DNA of 64,000 bases from Antedon mediterranea (lineage: Eukaryota; Echinodermata; Crinoidea; Comatulida; Antedonidae): positions 17,391,501-17,455,500 of the forward strand of contig NC_092671.1 in NCBI RefSeq assembly GCF_964355755.1. Direction: 5' to 3'. The notes under the pieces are model-generated. The model was not told where the DNA came from, did no database searches, and saw only the letters and a program-made list of their open reading frames with translations. Below are positions 1 to 12,900 of this stretch, in pieces (position 1 is the first letter of the stretch; each line of letters begins with the position of its first letter). Position numbers and translations under genes: made by a program.

Positions 1-718
1 TAGCATAAATTATGTTGAAGGTGCTCTTTTGTGCCAACTAAAGTATTATTAGTAGTGTCCCTGTTGTGTTCAAAATAAAGTTAGTATCTGCAACAAACAT
101 GGTTAATCATTGTTAGTTCGTCTAAAAATAGAAATAAAAGTAAATAAAATATGGAGCCAAAGTGGAATCTTGGTGTAAACCAATATAAACTGACCAAAAT
201 GTAGGTAAAGTGTGATAAAACTTCACTTGTTGAAATCTATGAGAAAGATAAGATTGAAATCATTTGATTGGTTGATTGATGCAGTAAGTAAAAAATTACT
301 ATATCATACTTTTTAGCTAGTCTGGTAATGTCTAAATTAGCTTGTCCAGAACAGTTAATTTTTAGAATAAAATGATCACCTATTGTTATTGTATGAAATC
401 TCTATTTTGTCAAAAAGTTAATGATCACCAAAATGTCATATCTTTCAAATAATTTAACTTAATCCAAATAAGCTTTTCAGGGTGATCGCTCATCCGTGAC
501 AAGGTTCATTATTTCCATATTTGAAGTCAGATTGGAGGAAATTGGAGAACTTAAAATTATTTTCAAAATGTAGTCATCTTTGCTTATGAGCATTATTATA
601 CAGATATTGACTGCTTAGAAGTTAAATATAAGATTTGACATCCCTGAGGGAATGATATTATGTTCGAGGGAATATATATCTTATGAGCATTATAAATAAA
701 TATTGATGATTAACTTAC

Positions 719-918
719 TCATGGCCTACAGCTACTGAGCCTCTTCTCTTAGGTTTACTAATCATATTTGCTTGATTTCGAAGAGAAATCGTGATTTTAC
801 TTGGGGTTAATCGACACGGTTCACCATCCACCTGCATTGGTATCGGAGTCTTAGTCGTTAACTTGACCTTTTGACATTGGCATAACCGCTCACCATGACC
901 TCCAACATATAGAGTAGC
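719..918 (-). CDS. DGKZ: DGK exon: end of accessory domain (last exon in the window)
   Basis: 66 codons plus 2 bases: [35 protein letters not shown], then [13 protein letters not shown] placed the end at GA|GTAAGT; an earlier GT (GTAGGC) is poorer. The next exon is off the left edge. Confidence 0.95.
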
Positions 919-3900
919 CTGAGAAGGAAACAAAGTTTACAAATTTGAGTGTTATAGCACCTTTAGAGATTAAGATATATTTATATTATATATATTTAGG
1001 GAATACACTATGTTAACAAAATAGGCTTCTATCTCTGACAGACAGTCAGATGAAAAACTCATAATAGTAGTGGAGTTGTAGCTTGATAAGGGCTGTAGCT
1101 TGATAAGAGCTGTAGCTTGATAAGAGCTGTAGCTTGGGGGTTTCATGCTTGCCTTCCAATCCCAGGGCCAGAGTTGCTAAGGTTGTAACTCACGACTCTT
1201 TTAACTTCTTAAGCCTCAAATGAGACTTAGGGTATGTTCAGACCTACGGAGTTATGCTTTCGTATCACAGCCAAGGTCATATTTTAATGAGCGTCGTAAG
1301 AGCAAAGTGTTCAGATTCATTGCAACGAAGTTGCGTTACAAACGGATATGATGTCACTCGCTGGCGATTAACCAAACTCTAACGCACGCATAGACCTACC
1401 TTTGTTGTTATTAAAAGTAGTAGTGGTTGGTTTAGGAGTTACAGGCCTAGACCGAACACTTGGGCTCGGCATTATCGATTGGTTGTCAGGCATACCAACC
1501 AGCCGATTGTTTTGGGGTTTGGGTTTATATTTGGTCTATGACCTAAAATATCATTTATGGCAGAAAAATGTTCAAATCCCGTACTTGCACTGGCTCCAGA
1601 TTTATTTACTCGATCTTTCGCCGCTTTATACGACGACCCCTTCAATTTCATTTGGATATTAAATCCTTCTTTATGAGGATGGCCCATCTGCTAACGTGTC
1701 CGCCATCTCGTTGAACACAGACATCTTGTTGCCGGTGTTTTTACGCCAGTTTTTCACTTCCAACCGATCTCTGAACTCAGGGCTTCCCCACAATGAAATA
1801 AGGTATTTTACTTCGGTTTCTCGCCAATGCGCACGCTTCGATGAAATTTTAAATTAATTAATATAATAATATTAATAATAATAATACTGTATAGTGTAAC
1901 AACAAAAGGTATGATTTTTTCGCACGTTCACCGATCACAACAAATGGATCAGCTTGGCTATACGATGAGGAGCACATGTCACGATGTGATGTGGCGAATA
2001 TTGTAATTTGATTGGCTAGATATCTAACCTAGGTCATATTCATCGATGCGCGACTTTTGTATTGTAAGTGACGTCCACTAAACTCATACTTTGAGCTTTC
2101 GTAGCGTACGAAATATCAGTGTCGTACGAGGTGGCTTCCACTAATCTTTTCCTGGTTCAGACCTATGGACTTGTACGCCGCGTACAATACGAAAGCATAA
2201 CTCCGTAGGTCTGAACAGGCCCTTAGTTTATAATCACGAAAAATTATAAAATAGTTTATCCATCCATGTTGGATGTGTATATATATTATTATATTGTTAT
2301 ACTGTACAACATTATTATACTACACTGTTATACTAAATTTTTATATCTGTCTTTGTGATAATTAAGCAATGCAATTTCTAGTTTATTTTAGCAAATAAAA
2401 GTTATCTGTATGAAAAAAATAATAATAATCATAGTTGTAAAAAAACTATCCTGTGTCATTTAGTCTGCGTCTTTTAGGCACTAAACTTTAGATACACGGT
2501 AGGCCTAAAATAATTTAGTTGAACCGTTGAGGTAGCTAATACAATACAAAGAATGTCTAGTGTCTTACAATTTGAGAAGGTGTGAATCCAATAACCTCTA
2601 AGTATCCATCATCTTGTCGCTGTTGTTCAAACTGATGTGTACTTGGGTTACCCCAAGGACTACATCCAGCACCATATCTATCAAAACAGAAATTACATAG
2701 TTTCAGTAAAATAAACCATAATAACCATATACAGACATGTATTGACTGTTTAAAGCTTGCTTGCTTAATTGACATGTTAAGCCGATTTTCCACTAGGCAA
2801 ATTTGTTCGCGCGAATCGAAAGCGTCATGCTATGCGCATGCGTATTTGAGTTTCTGTCTGTCATACTCCCTTCTTCAACAAATTCTAGTTCCTTTGATTT
2901 TTCGCTTCAGCAAAATTTACTAGTTCGAATTGTTTCTACTTCGCGAAGCGAAATATTGCGCAACCAATCAGAGCTCAGAAAATGAGCTATGACGCTTTCA
3001 TGAGCACTCATGCAAATCGAAAAGCCCAGCAACCCCGCGAGGAACATGAACGTCGCAGCTATTCGCTCATGTAGTGGAAAGAGAGTAGGCGATTTTTCTC
3101 TCTTCGAAATGTTGGATTCGCGCGAACAAATTCGCCTATTGGAAAATCGGCTTTAAAGTTGTTGGGTAGTAGTTATACAACAGAACCATGTTAAAGGACC
3201 AAATTGCCTTGTTCAAATCTATCTATTTAGGAGTGGAGTTGTGGCTTAGTGGTTATGATGCTTGACTACCAATCTAAGGGTCTTGGGTTGAAGTCCTGTC
3301 AGTGTCAGCATTTTTTCTAATGACATATAATATAATAACTCAACTCCCATTACCATCTTTAAGAAGGATATATTGTATGAATTCGCTTTTGGTTATACTT
3401 GGCAATTTGCCTAAATATATAAAAACAAAAAATCGCTGCTATGAGCCCATTCGGACGGAACAAATTTACACAAGTAATAGTCGCGTGTGGTGTAAATTTT
3501 GAGATAAACTTGCTGTTTCAAAAATCCAATTTTGAATTACACCTTAAACCGCAAGCTGATTAACCGCAAGATAAGCAGCAATTTTACCTTAATAGTGTAA
3601 AGAGATGCATGAAATATGAGTTTACATGTGTTAATTGTTCATTTTCCGAACGATTACTGATTACATATGTAAAGTTACACATGTAACTGATTTTACATCC
3701 GAACACAGCCTAAGTTTAAACTGGTGGCTTGGAATGCATGGTTATACTGCACCACCTTTTGGATGAGATGGTTTCCACCAAAAAATAGTGTCTCCAATTC
3801 ACCACAACTGGATCGTGGGTTATCATTGGTACATACATACAAATTGTCTGACACCAGTATTGATGAGGTGTAGAAATATGTAAAAGATATATTTAAGAAT

Positions 3901-6900
3901 ACAATCAATTATGCACTAGAATGTTACACATGTTTATATCAATCACTTACTTTGAAATATTAAGAAAGACTAAACAATGAATTTTAAGGTCTTGTATTTT
4001 CTGTGTCAGATCAACACCATCACATTCCACTGTAATCTGCTTTGTAAGATCTTTGGAGGATCGTTTTAGGAAATCACTTCCACCGACACGAGCATAGTAT
4101 AACTTGTTACGCAGCCTGTTGTTGAACTTTTCTGGGTTAGCCTCTGTTTGGAAAAAAAAGAAATATTTTGTTAATTAAAATTATATTAGAATTAAACATT
4201 TTTTTTATTATTATACAAAAATTAATCAAGTATGTACATTTTAAGAAAAAATGTATTTTCCCCATGTTATAGTTTATAAATTTTATAAATAAGTACTTTA
4301 CACAACAATTGAAAAGAGAAAGGAAATCAGTTTTCTTATATATATTTTTCAAGTGCTCTTATCCAACTATTTAAATAAGAGGTTTAGTTAACTTTTTAAA
4401 TGACTAGTTATATAACAATTATAGTAGAAAACCTATTAGGAAGACACCTTTAAGACCCAACAAAGTGTCACCTATAGAGGTGTCCTCTGAATAAAGTATA
4501 TACCCCTCGTTTTCTTCATAAGAAAGTGTCACTTTAATAGTGGTGTCCCTTTTGAATAGGGGATGTCCTATTCTATAGTTCTACAAAAGTTGCAGTTGGA
4601 AAACAAACTTATTGCAAACCTCTAGATTCATGGAAATCTAAAACAGTCGCTGCATCAGCTCCCAAACTGAAGTAATTATTAACAACGTTTAGTGGTAGTT
4701 CATCCACAACCCTTTCGTTCTCCATTGCTGTATAGTCAACTACATGATTTTTCTCCACAAATAGATCCCATCTGTAACATAAATACATTTCAAAATATTA
4801 ATCATTACACCAACAGTATTCTACTGCACTATGATATGTCAACTGATTTAATTTAGTCAAATATTTAAAAGTTGTAGTGAAAGTGGCTGAATGCACATAA
4901 GCTAGATAGAAAAAAATGAATGCAATGTGCCCAAATATGGTAGTGATATGATATCATTGTGTCCATATATGGGCACATCACATTTTTTTGGTCAAATAAA
5001 GACCATGAAGTCTTCATGTGTAGACAGAGTTTTACTTTAAAATTCAGTCAATTTTTTTATGGTACCGTAATGGTAATTTAATTTCACTGCCTAAAGGGGC
5101 ACACTGGCCCAGTCTGGGAAAATACCTCCTCCCCAGGCACCCCATGACTTAGGTTAGATTGAAGATATATACTGTCATTCCCTACAGAATGTGAATATGT
5201 TTTTGAGGAAAACAACAATCATAGTGAGTATATTTTGTTATACAAACCTGTCAAGCTGTGAAACAGGACCATCCTCAACATAACTTAGTATCTTAGAAAT
5301 TGGCTCATCAGTGTAGCCCTAGAAAAATAATACAATTATATATCATTAATATAATATTTAATAATTTTATTAATACTCTCACTTGTACTGAAGATGGGTT
5401 AGGGCTGCCCAAAAACTCTGCAAAATTTCTTTCTGGCTGTTTTGTTTTAGGTTTTTGTTTATTTAAATTTTGAATTTCCATTGACATCTAATCACTTATA
5501 TGCACAGCATTTTAAGTTTTCAGTAATTGTTTGTCTTTTGATTAATATAAATTAAATATCTATATTTTAAAATTCTTCCCTTACATACAATTCATGTACA
5601 AATAAATCTCTGTACTCTCATACTAATCACTTTTTCATTATTGGTTATCCGCCTCAAGCGGATAAGCCCTTGGAATTGTAGTTTCTTTTTTTTTATTATT
5701 CTTCTTTCTTTCCGCCACTTTTTGTACGCGACGTTTCTCTGCAACGTGTTAACATAACATGTTGTAACTTGGTAAACATTTAGACATTTAACTGAAGATG
5801 TGCAGCCAAGCTTTTGGACGCTGTCAGAGCCGCGTAGCGTAAGTTACGCGCGATTTTCTGAAAATCTTAAATTGATCATAACTTCGAAACCGATAAATAT
5901 TTTTTAACGTAACTTGCAGCCACGTTTTCTTCACATCAATGGCTAACTTTTTCAATCTTTAGCACATTTTTGGACACTAGAAAGTTTGCGCGTAAATTGC
6001 GTTTGAAATTTTAAAATGCTCCAAATTTGTACACGCTGTTTCTCTGCAATGCGTGAACATAACATGTTGTAACTTGGTCAACATATAGACATTTAACTGA
6101 AGATGTGCAGCCAAGCTTTTGGACGCTGTCAGAGGCGCGTATCGTAAGTTACGCGCGATTTTCTGAAAATCTTAAATTGATCATAACTTTGAAACAGATA
6201 AATATTTTTTAACGTAATTTTCAGCCACGTTTGCTTTACATTAATTGTTAACTTTTTTATCCCTACCGAATTTTGTAACATTAGAAAGTGCGTGCGTAAA
6301 CGGCGTTTGAAATTTTAAAATGCTTCAAATTAATTTCTGATTAAATTAGAGCACGTTTCAGGTCATTTTAAGGGTTTAAAAAAAGGTGCCCACATTTTTA
6401 CGCACGCACGGCGCAGGGAACGCGTATAAGCTTTTCTTTTACATAAATTGTGTTTTTCAAACTTAGGTTAACAATTTTACGTTATTTTATTCACTTTTCA
6501 ACTTGAAATGGCGTTCGACGAGCACGTTAAACATGACTGGTTGCGCACGAAAACGTCAACAAATTGTGAAAATGTTGCAAAATATGTCTACTTTTAAAAG
6601 TGATACAGTTCATCAGAATGCAAGGTTACCCCCATTTTTTATTTTATTTTATTACAGTCTGTGAATCGTAGATCTGATTTATTATAGTGTTGAATGTTAA
6701 AACGTGTTTGATGGCTACATTATTTGCATATTAAATATAATTTTCGAAATTTTTATCATCAAACAAACAATAACATATTCAAAGAGCAAAACAATAAACA
6801 TAACGTTTATCTTTTTTCTTTACATGTTGATATATAAAACTTGAAAGTATGCACTTTGCTAATATGTCACTGTTTAAAATTTGTGAAGATTTCATCATAG

Positions 6901-9900
6901 TAAAATTTATGATTTACGTTTGATATGTAATAATCAACTTGCATCGAGGGGATTCACGACATACCGAATGAACGAGGACTCTTTTTTCGGATTTTCTTCA
7001 GCAGGTGCTCATATGGCTCGATGTGTAGTGCAACCGACTTTGGTATCAGAGGTACTGGGTTCAAATCTCATCACGGGAAAACAATTAAATAAAAGGATTT
7101 GTTTGGTTATTACACTTAAAGGGCAGTTTTAATTTTGAATAGGCTAATTTTTTTGAAAAAGTCACAACTGAAAAGTACTTGAATGCGCAAGATACATTTT
7201 GTTGCGGGCGGATAACCAAACTCGTCCTCAAGTGACGAGTTCAGATCTAGTTTATTTATTGGATATGAAATACATTGAATACCCAAATTGTGAAAACAAA
7301 GAACTTGTTCAACTAATGAAGGGAAGCCAGTACCTTAATTAAAGATGTATTGTCCCCATGAAAAAATAATTCTTGTTATTTTTGTTGTTGAATATGCCAT
7401 TTTAATTTCATCTCATAGTTTGGCCAAAAAAATGCATTTACCTATTAAAAAAACTGTAATTCGAAGCAAAAAAAATTTTCAAATTCGCTGCCAGCCAATG
7501 GATTTCTGGTTTAATTTAACCATTTATTTTGTCATTTATAAGTGAAAACATAAATTTTTCCATTTTTTACTTTATTAAAACTACAAAATAATATATTCAA
7601 AGTCTGATTTTATTAGTCTTTATTTTTCATGTTTTTGGGGGACAATACCTCTTTAAGTACAACTACCAATTTGTTATTAATGTCAATATGTGTTTTTCAA
7701 TAAAGTGTAAATAATACAGATTTATTATAATGACAGTTTCCAGTGTGTTTCCTCACCAGGTGGAAAGCTAAAAAGAGATATCTCACCATTGAGGTGAAAT
7801 CACCTGCTACCAAAGTACATACAACATACACCTTGATGACATCATCAATTTATGGTGCATAGCTAATGTGCAGTTAATTTCAAAGGTTCTGTCACATTAT
7901 GAAACATGCTACAACTTACATAATAGGTTCATTTTTACAAAATTGGAAAATCTATTGTTTGAAATTGTGGTCATACAAAACAACATAAAATGATATGATA
8001 ATAAAAATGTTCGAAAAACTAAACATATTCTGTTTCGTTTCATTTGATATAAAAACAACTAGAGTTACAATGATTTTTACAATTTTTCCATTTAAATGTC
8101 AGCATGTTTTATTAGGGCCTGTTTCTGCTGTATATCCTCAAAATACGGTATAAAATACAGTATATTTTATACTATATTTTTTAGTACCCTGTTTCTGCTA
8201 GAAGTACTATCTTGGGTGGTCATGTTAAAATTCATATTTTGTACCCAACCTGCCTTTCGATCCAAATGGGGACAAGATATCCTTCCTTGCGCGAATTAGA
8301 ATTTATCTTTGGCGATGTTGTAGACTTTGCATTCAGTTTCTTTTTGTTCTTTTATTGACTTGTTTCAGCAAGTCTGCAACCCGTACTCTCTTAATTTTTC
8401 CTAAATTATCTTTCTAAATCTGGCTGTCCTGTTTGTTCCCTTTTAAGTTTCCCAAAATCTTTGTTCTCAAACAGATTAATTGCAAATGTTGTGATGTTGT
8501 TCCTTACTTTCATTGACTATAGACTATCCATGTGTAAAAAGCTTATAGAAAATAAAACATACAGTATTTTTGTATTGGAAGCAGAAAATGATACACAAAA
8601 TACAGTATTTCATCCACAAATTTAGTAGGGTGAAAAACGGTATACTTTTGCAAGCACCATTTCTGCTGCCAAAAATATACCGTATATATGGTATTTAGAA
8701 AATATACCTTATTTGGCAGTAGAAACAGGTCATTATAAACATTTTTGAGGGATAGATTCCGGAGAGGAAATGTTAGAAAATAGGATTAGGAATATTGTTG
8801 ACATTTGGTTTGATACTCCAAGTAGGGTAACCTAGGTACTCTAATCGGTGTTTTATTTATACAGTTCTAGAATTTTTCAATCTTCTATCAGTAAACACAG
8901 AAATTAAGGTTGAAATATATTCAAGCTAGGTTCATTTACCTCAAATTCTACTATATTATATAAAAGAAGTTAACTAAGGTTTTTTTAGGATAATTCTTCT
9001 TTTCATTCATACATTCATTAAAGCATGCAAGGTTAACAGTCTTGTGTTACATGTACAATGTACCTAAATGAAGTAACAAGGATGAATGATTCAACCTGAG
9101 GAGTAGGCTAGGATAAGTTAAATTGCCTCAAACTCTACAGCATATGCAATTAATACAGTTTTAGGCTGAATTATAGTTTTCTATCAAAAAAATTGACATC
9201 CATCACAGGAATTAGGGTTAACACTCGATATGTTATGATTTAAGTCTCAGCAAAAATTTTAAGCCCAATATCAAAATAATTAATTCCGAACGTGAAGACA
9301 TAATTTACTTCCGTAGCAACATGATTAAAAGCCATATGATTCGAAACACATCTAATAATTAGTTGTTAAAGAACATTATGAATGTGAACATCGACGAATG
9401 TTCATGGCATTATCAGCATCCACAATAACTATGACATAATGCAAATCATTAAGAATACCTTACAGATAAGCTGTTGGCAAGGTCAAGATTAATTCCCATA
9501 AAAGCATGTTATTCTATATTTTATATTCATTTCTTTACTGATCAAAAAAACAAACCTATGTTATCTGTTATTAATAGTACATTTTGTTCTGCTTAATGCA
9601 GTGGAGTTGAACAGTGATATGAGCTAACCTTCCTGGATTTAAATAGTGGATGATCCGCAATTTTCCCTATAACCAAATTTATAACCCCTAAAGAATGTGT
9701 TCAGACACATTGTGTCGTAGCTATCATTGTTTAAAGTTATAATTAATTATAATAATGAATAATAAAAACAATATTATGAATGAAATATATGGTTAAACAT
9801 AATACGCTTTGGTCTATTTAAAATTTAAAAGTCTCAATTATGTGTTTTAGAAGTAAAAGCAAATTTACACAGGCGAGTGGTAACATTAAACTAGAAAACT

Positions 9901-12900
9901 GTGTAGCTTGTTCCATGTAGAATCTGTATCTATCATCCTGAGCGGAAACCACGAGTTCTCTTCACATTGTGTGTAAATGGTCATAAGGAACAACAAAGAT
10001 TCTATATTTTTATTACCGTTACCACTCGTCTGTGTAAATTGCCAGTAGATCTTCTGAAGGTAGGAGTAATCTAGTTCAGCCTAGTGATTAGTAATCTACT
10101 ATAGTGATAACATTAAATGGAGAACTATATTTAATTAGTTGTAAAACAAATTATAAATAATGCTATATACACCAGATAACAGAATATATGAATGACCATA
10201 CCACATTTTTGTTTGGAGAAATACAGTATATAGACTTACCCCTCCCCAGTTTAATGTTCGTGCAAGATCATTTCCTGTTCCCAGTGGAATTATAGCAACA
10301 GGAGGAAATGGCTTAAACTTGAGTTTGTCAAGTTCCGATAGGATCCATCCAACAGTGCCATCTCCTCCACCTACAAGAATCCGTAGATTAGGTACTTTGC
10401 GATACACTTCCAATCTGAAACATTTCAAGGAAACAATTTATATGATAAACTACTACTACTTGTATAAAGTAACTATATGAAAAAACTTTTTATTCGTTTA
10501 CATCTAATTAAATTGATAATCTATTATGAAATGTTTTATCTTTGATGCCATAGAGACATCCAAATTTAACATTGTGTAGGCCTACATATACAAATAAAGG
10601 AAGGCGATGTATGACTTATTGTAAACTTGTCTAGTCTGCCTGTCTGTTTGAAGTAATAAACAGGGTATGCCTACCAGCTTCTAACAGTAAATATGTGTGC
10701 ATCTGTATATGAAACCTTTTAACATATATTTACATAACTTTAAAATTTAATAACAGTTATTACCCCGAAGGAAGATTAATCCCAATAAAATGGATTGCGT
10801 TGACAGTTTTCATATATTAACAAATTATATTTGAATAAAACAAATAAAACTACAACCAATGTCCAAGGTTAATTACTTGTTGTGGGTACTATTGACCGTG
10901 AAAGGTTTTATTTTCAAAGTCCTTTTAATCTTTATACTCACGCTTCTCTCGGTCCATCCAGCATTAGGTCAAATACCTGGCGGGGATTAAGTAACCACTG
11001 GAATTTCACCAACAACTTAGCACCCTATTGTAAGAAGCACAGAATCATGTAATAACAATGATTTGGGGTAATATTCAGAGAATAAACAAATAAATGATTT
11101 TATTTTATGGTTGATGACCTACAATTTTACAATGCTAAATTATATAAAAATTAAAAAAAAATGCAATATGAAAAAGGTACAGTAGCTAAAAAATACAGAA
11201 TAAAAAACATTAAAAGATGAAAAGGACCAAGGGTAAGTTTGTACAGTGCTAAAATATAGAAAATTGTTCAAAAAAATGCTATATGAAAAGGTACAGTAGC
11301 TAGGCAATATAATGATTGACTTTCATTAAATGCAACTTATCTAATCTTTTTACAAAATGTTTAATATTTATATGTTAATTGTTCAAGTCATTACAAATAT
11401 TAATTTATAATAACACATTAAAATAATAATATGCCAGTCATTCCCCCTTGTATTCCCTACTGTTATTGTAATAACAATATATTATGAATGTAAGATGAAC
11501 CATCTTCTTTCAGTAAACTTGGTTATGGGCCAGTTGTAGTCACCACTGAAGTGAAATACTAAGTATATACAATAAACATATTATATATATGACTTGGGTA
11601 TATATTTTGATGTCATTTCTATATATATTGTAATGTAAACTTTTAAATATTTTATTGTTATTTTAATATTGTAAATTCAACAATGCTTACCTTGTTGCAA
11701 TAAAGAATGTTCATATTTGAATAATCATTGGTGGTATTTACTTAGATAGGAGAATTGTATGTGTTCTATTATAATGTGTTTTTCTCGCTCTTAGTATGAT
11801 TGGTAAATGGCGACTGTAGTTTTATAAATTGCGCAAATGTATGGTCTTTTCTTTTGTAGATTAGATGTTGCATATTGTAAACATTAGTTTTAGAATGATG
11901 AGCCTTAAATTACACAGAACTAACCTGATTACCACCGCTTTTTGGATTAATGAAAACCAGTAAAGGCTTGACATGAGGAGATGGAATTGATTTGATCACA
12001 AAGGGTCTTGTCGGCTTGCTTTCCTCTTTTTTGCTGCTCACTCGACGCTTTGTTGATGAACGTCGTTTCCTCCTTTGTGATGACTTAAAAGACGTCTACA
12101 AAGAAATTCAATCATAGCTTTCTAAATAAACAGATTTCTCTTTTTTTTTAGATGGTTCTTTTTTTGTTGTTGTTGTGATAGATCACTGATAGTGGAGTAT
12201 GGTAACAATTAATACATTCACTTCTTTTGCCCAGGGTTAAGTTAGGAAGAAATCACTCACTAATAACCATCGTAAACTTGATCAAGGCGAATGAATAGAA
12301 AAAAGGCTAGAAAAGAATTACCTTGCTCGTACATGGTAATATTAGGCAGCGCTTGAAGATCAAGAGTGGTCAGAAAACTTACATTAGAATAAAAAAAGGA
12401 TCAAATTTAAAAAAGATCAATTTAGTACAATGCTTAGCAAACCTATGTACTAAATTTCCATTATCCACGATTTCCATCAACATGATGTGCAAAAATAGTT
12501 AACACCATGGCTGATAATGTACAATATGTAATGTTATCAAGGCCATATAGCAAGAGGTTAAAATCAGACGAGGCAAAGGTGCTTTAAATATAATTATTAA
12601 TATAAAATATGACGATCTGTGCTGGGAAATTGGGGTGGGTGGTAAAAATTTCGGAAGAGGCAAGCGCCTCGTTTTCCTTATTCTGGCTCCAGCCCTGTTA
12701 TCACTTTGTTTGGGCATACAGTACAAAATGGGTTAGTAAAATCTATAGTAGTAGTGTAGCCCATGGTTGGATATGAAAAAATAATGATGCATAGGTAAAT
12801 ATATACTCACCGGAACTCTTTGTTTGGGCAGACGAATAATCCATGTTGGTGGAATAATGCACGATGCAAAAACTCCAAGATTACACGGTTCCTCAATTAG

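Larger units (their letters stand above)
10415..12810. other. DGK introns around the catalytic exons: nothing further seen
   Basis: Apart from the exons at 10942 and 11925, this is AT-rich intron sequence. A short phrase (ATATGAAAAGGTACAGTAGC) occurs twice near 11167 and 11281. No genes or clear elements. Confidence 0.6.

Noticed and set aside
719-730. Earlier donor GTAGGC for the last DGK exon
   Set aside because: GA|GTAAGT twelve bases on is a far better donor and the frame stays open to it.
7010-7090. True tRNA gene
   Set aside because: A and B boxes are present but no acceptor or anticodon stem forms; same for 3231, 15795, 17680, 22210 and 48213.
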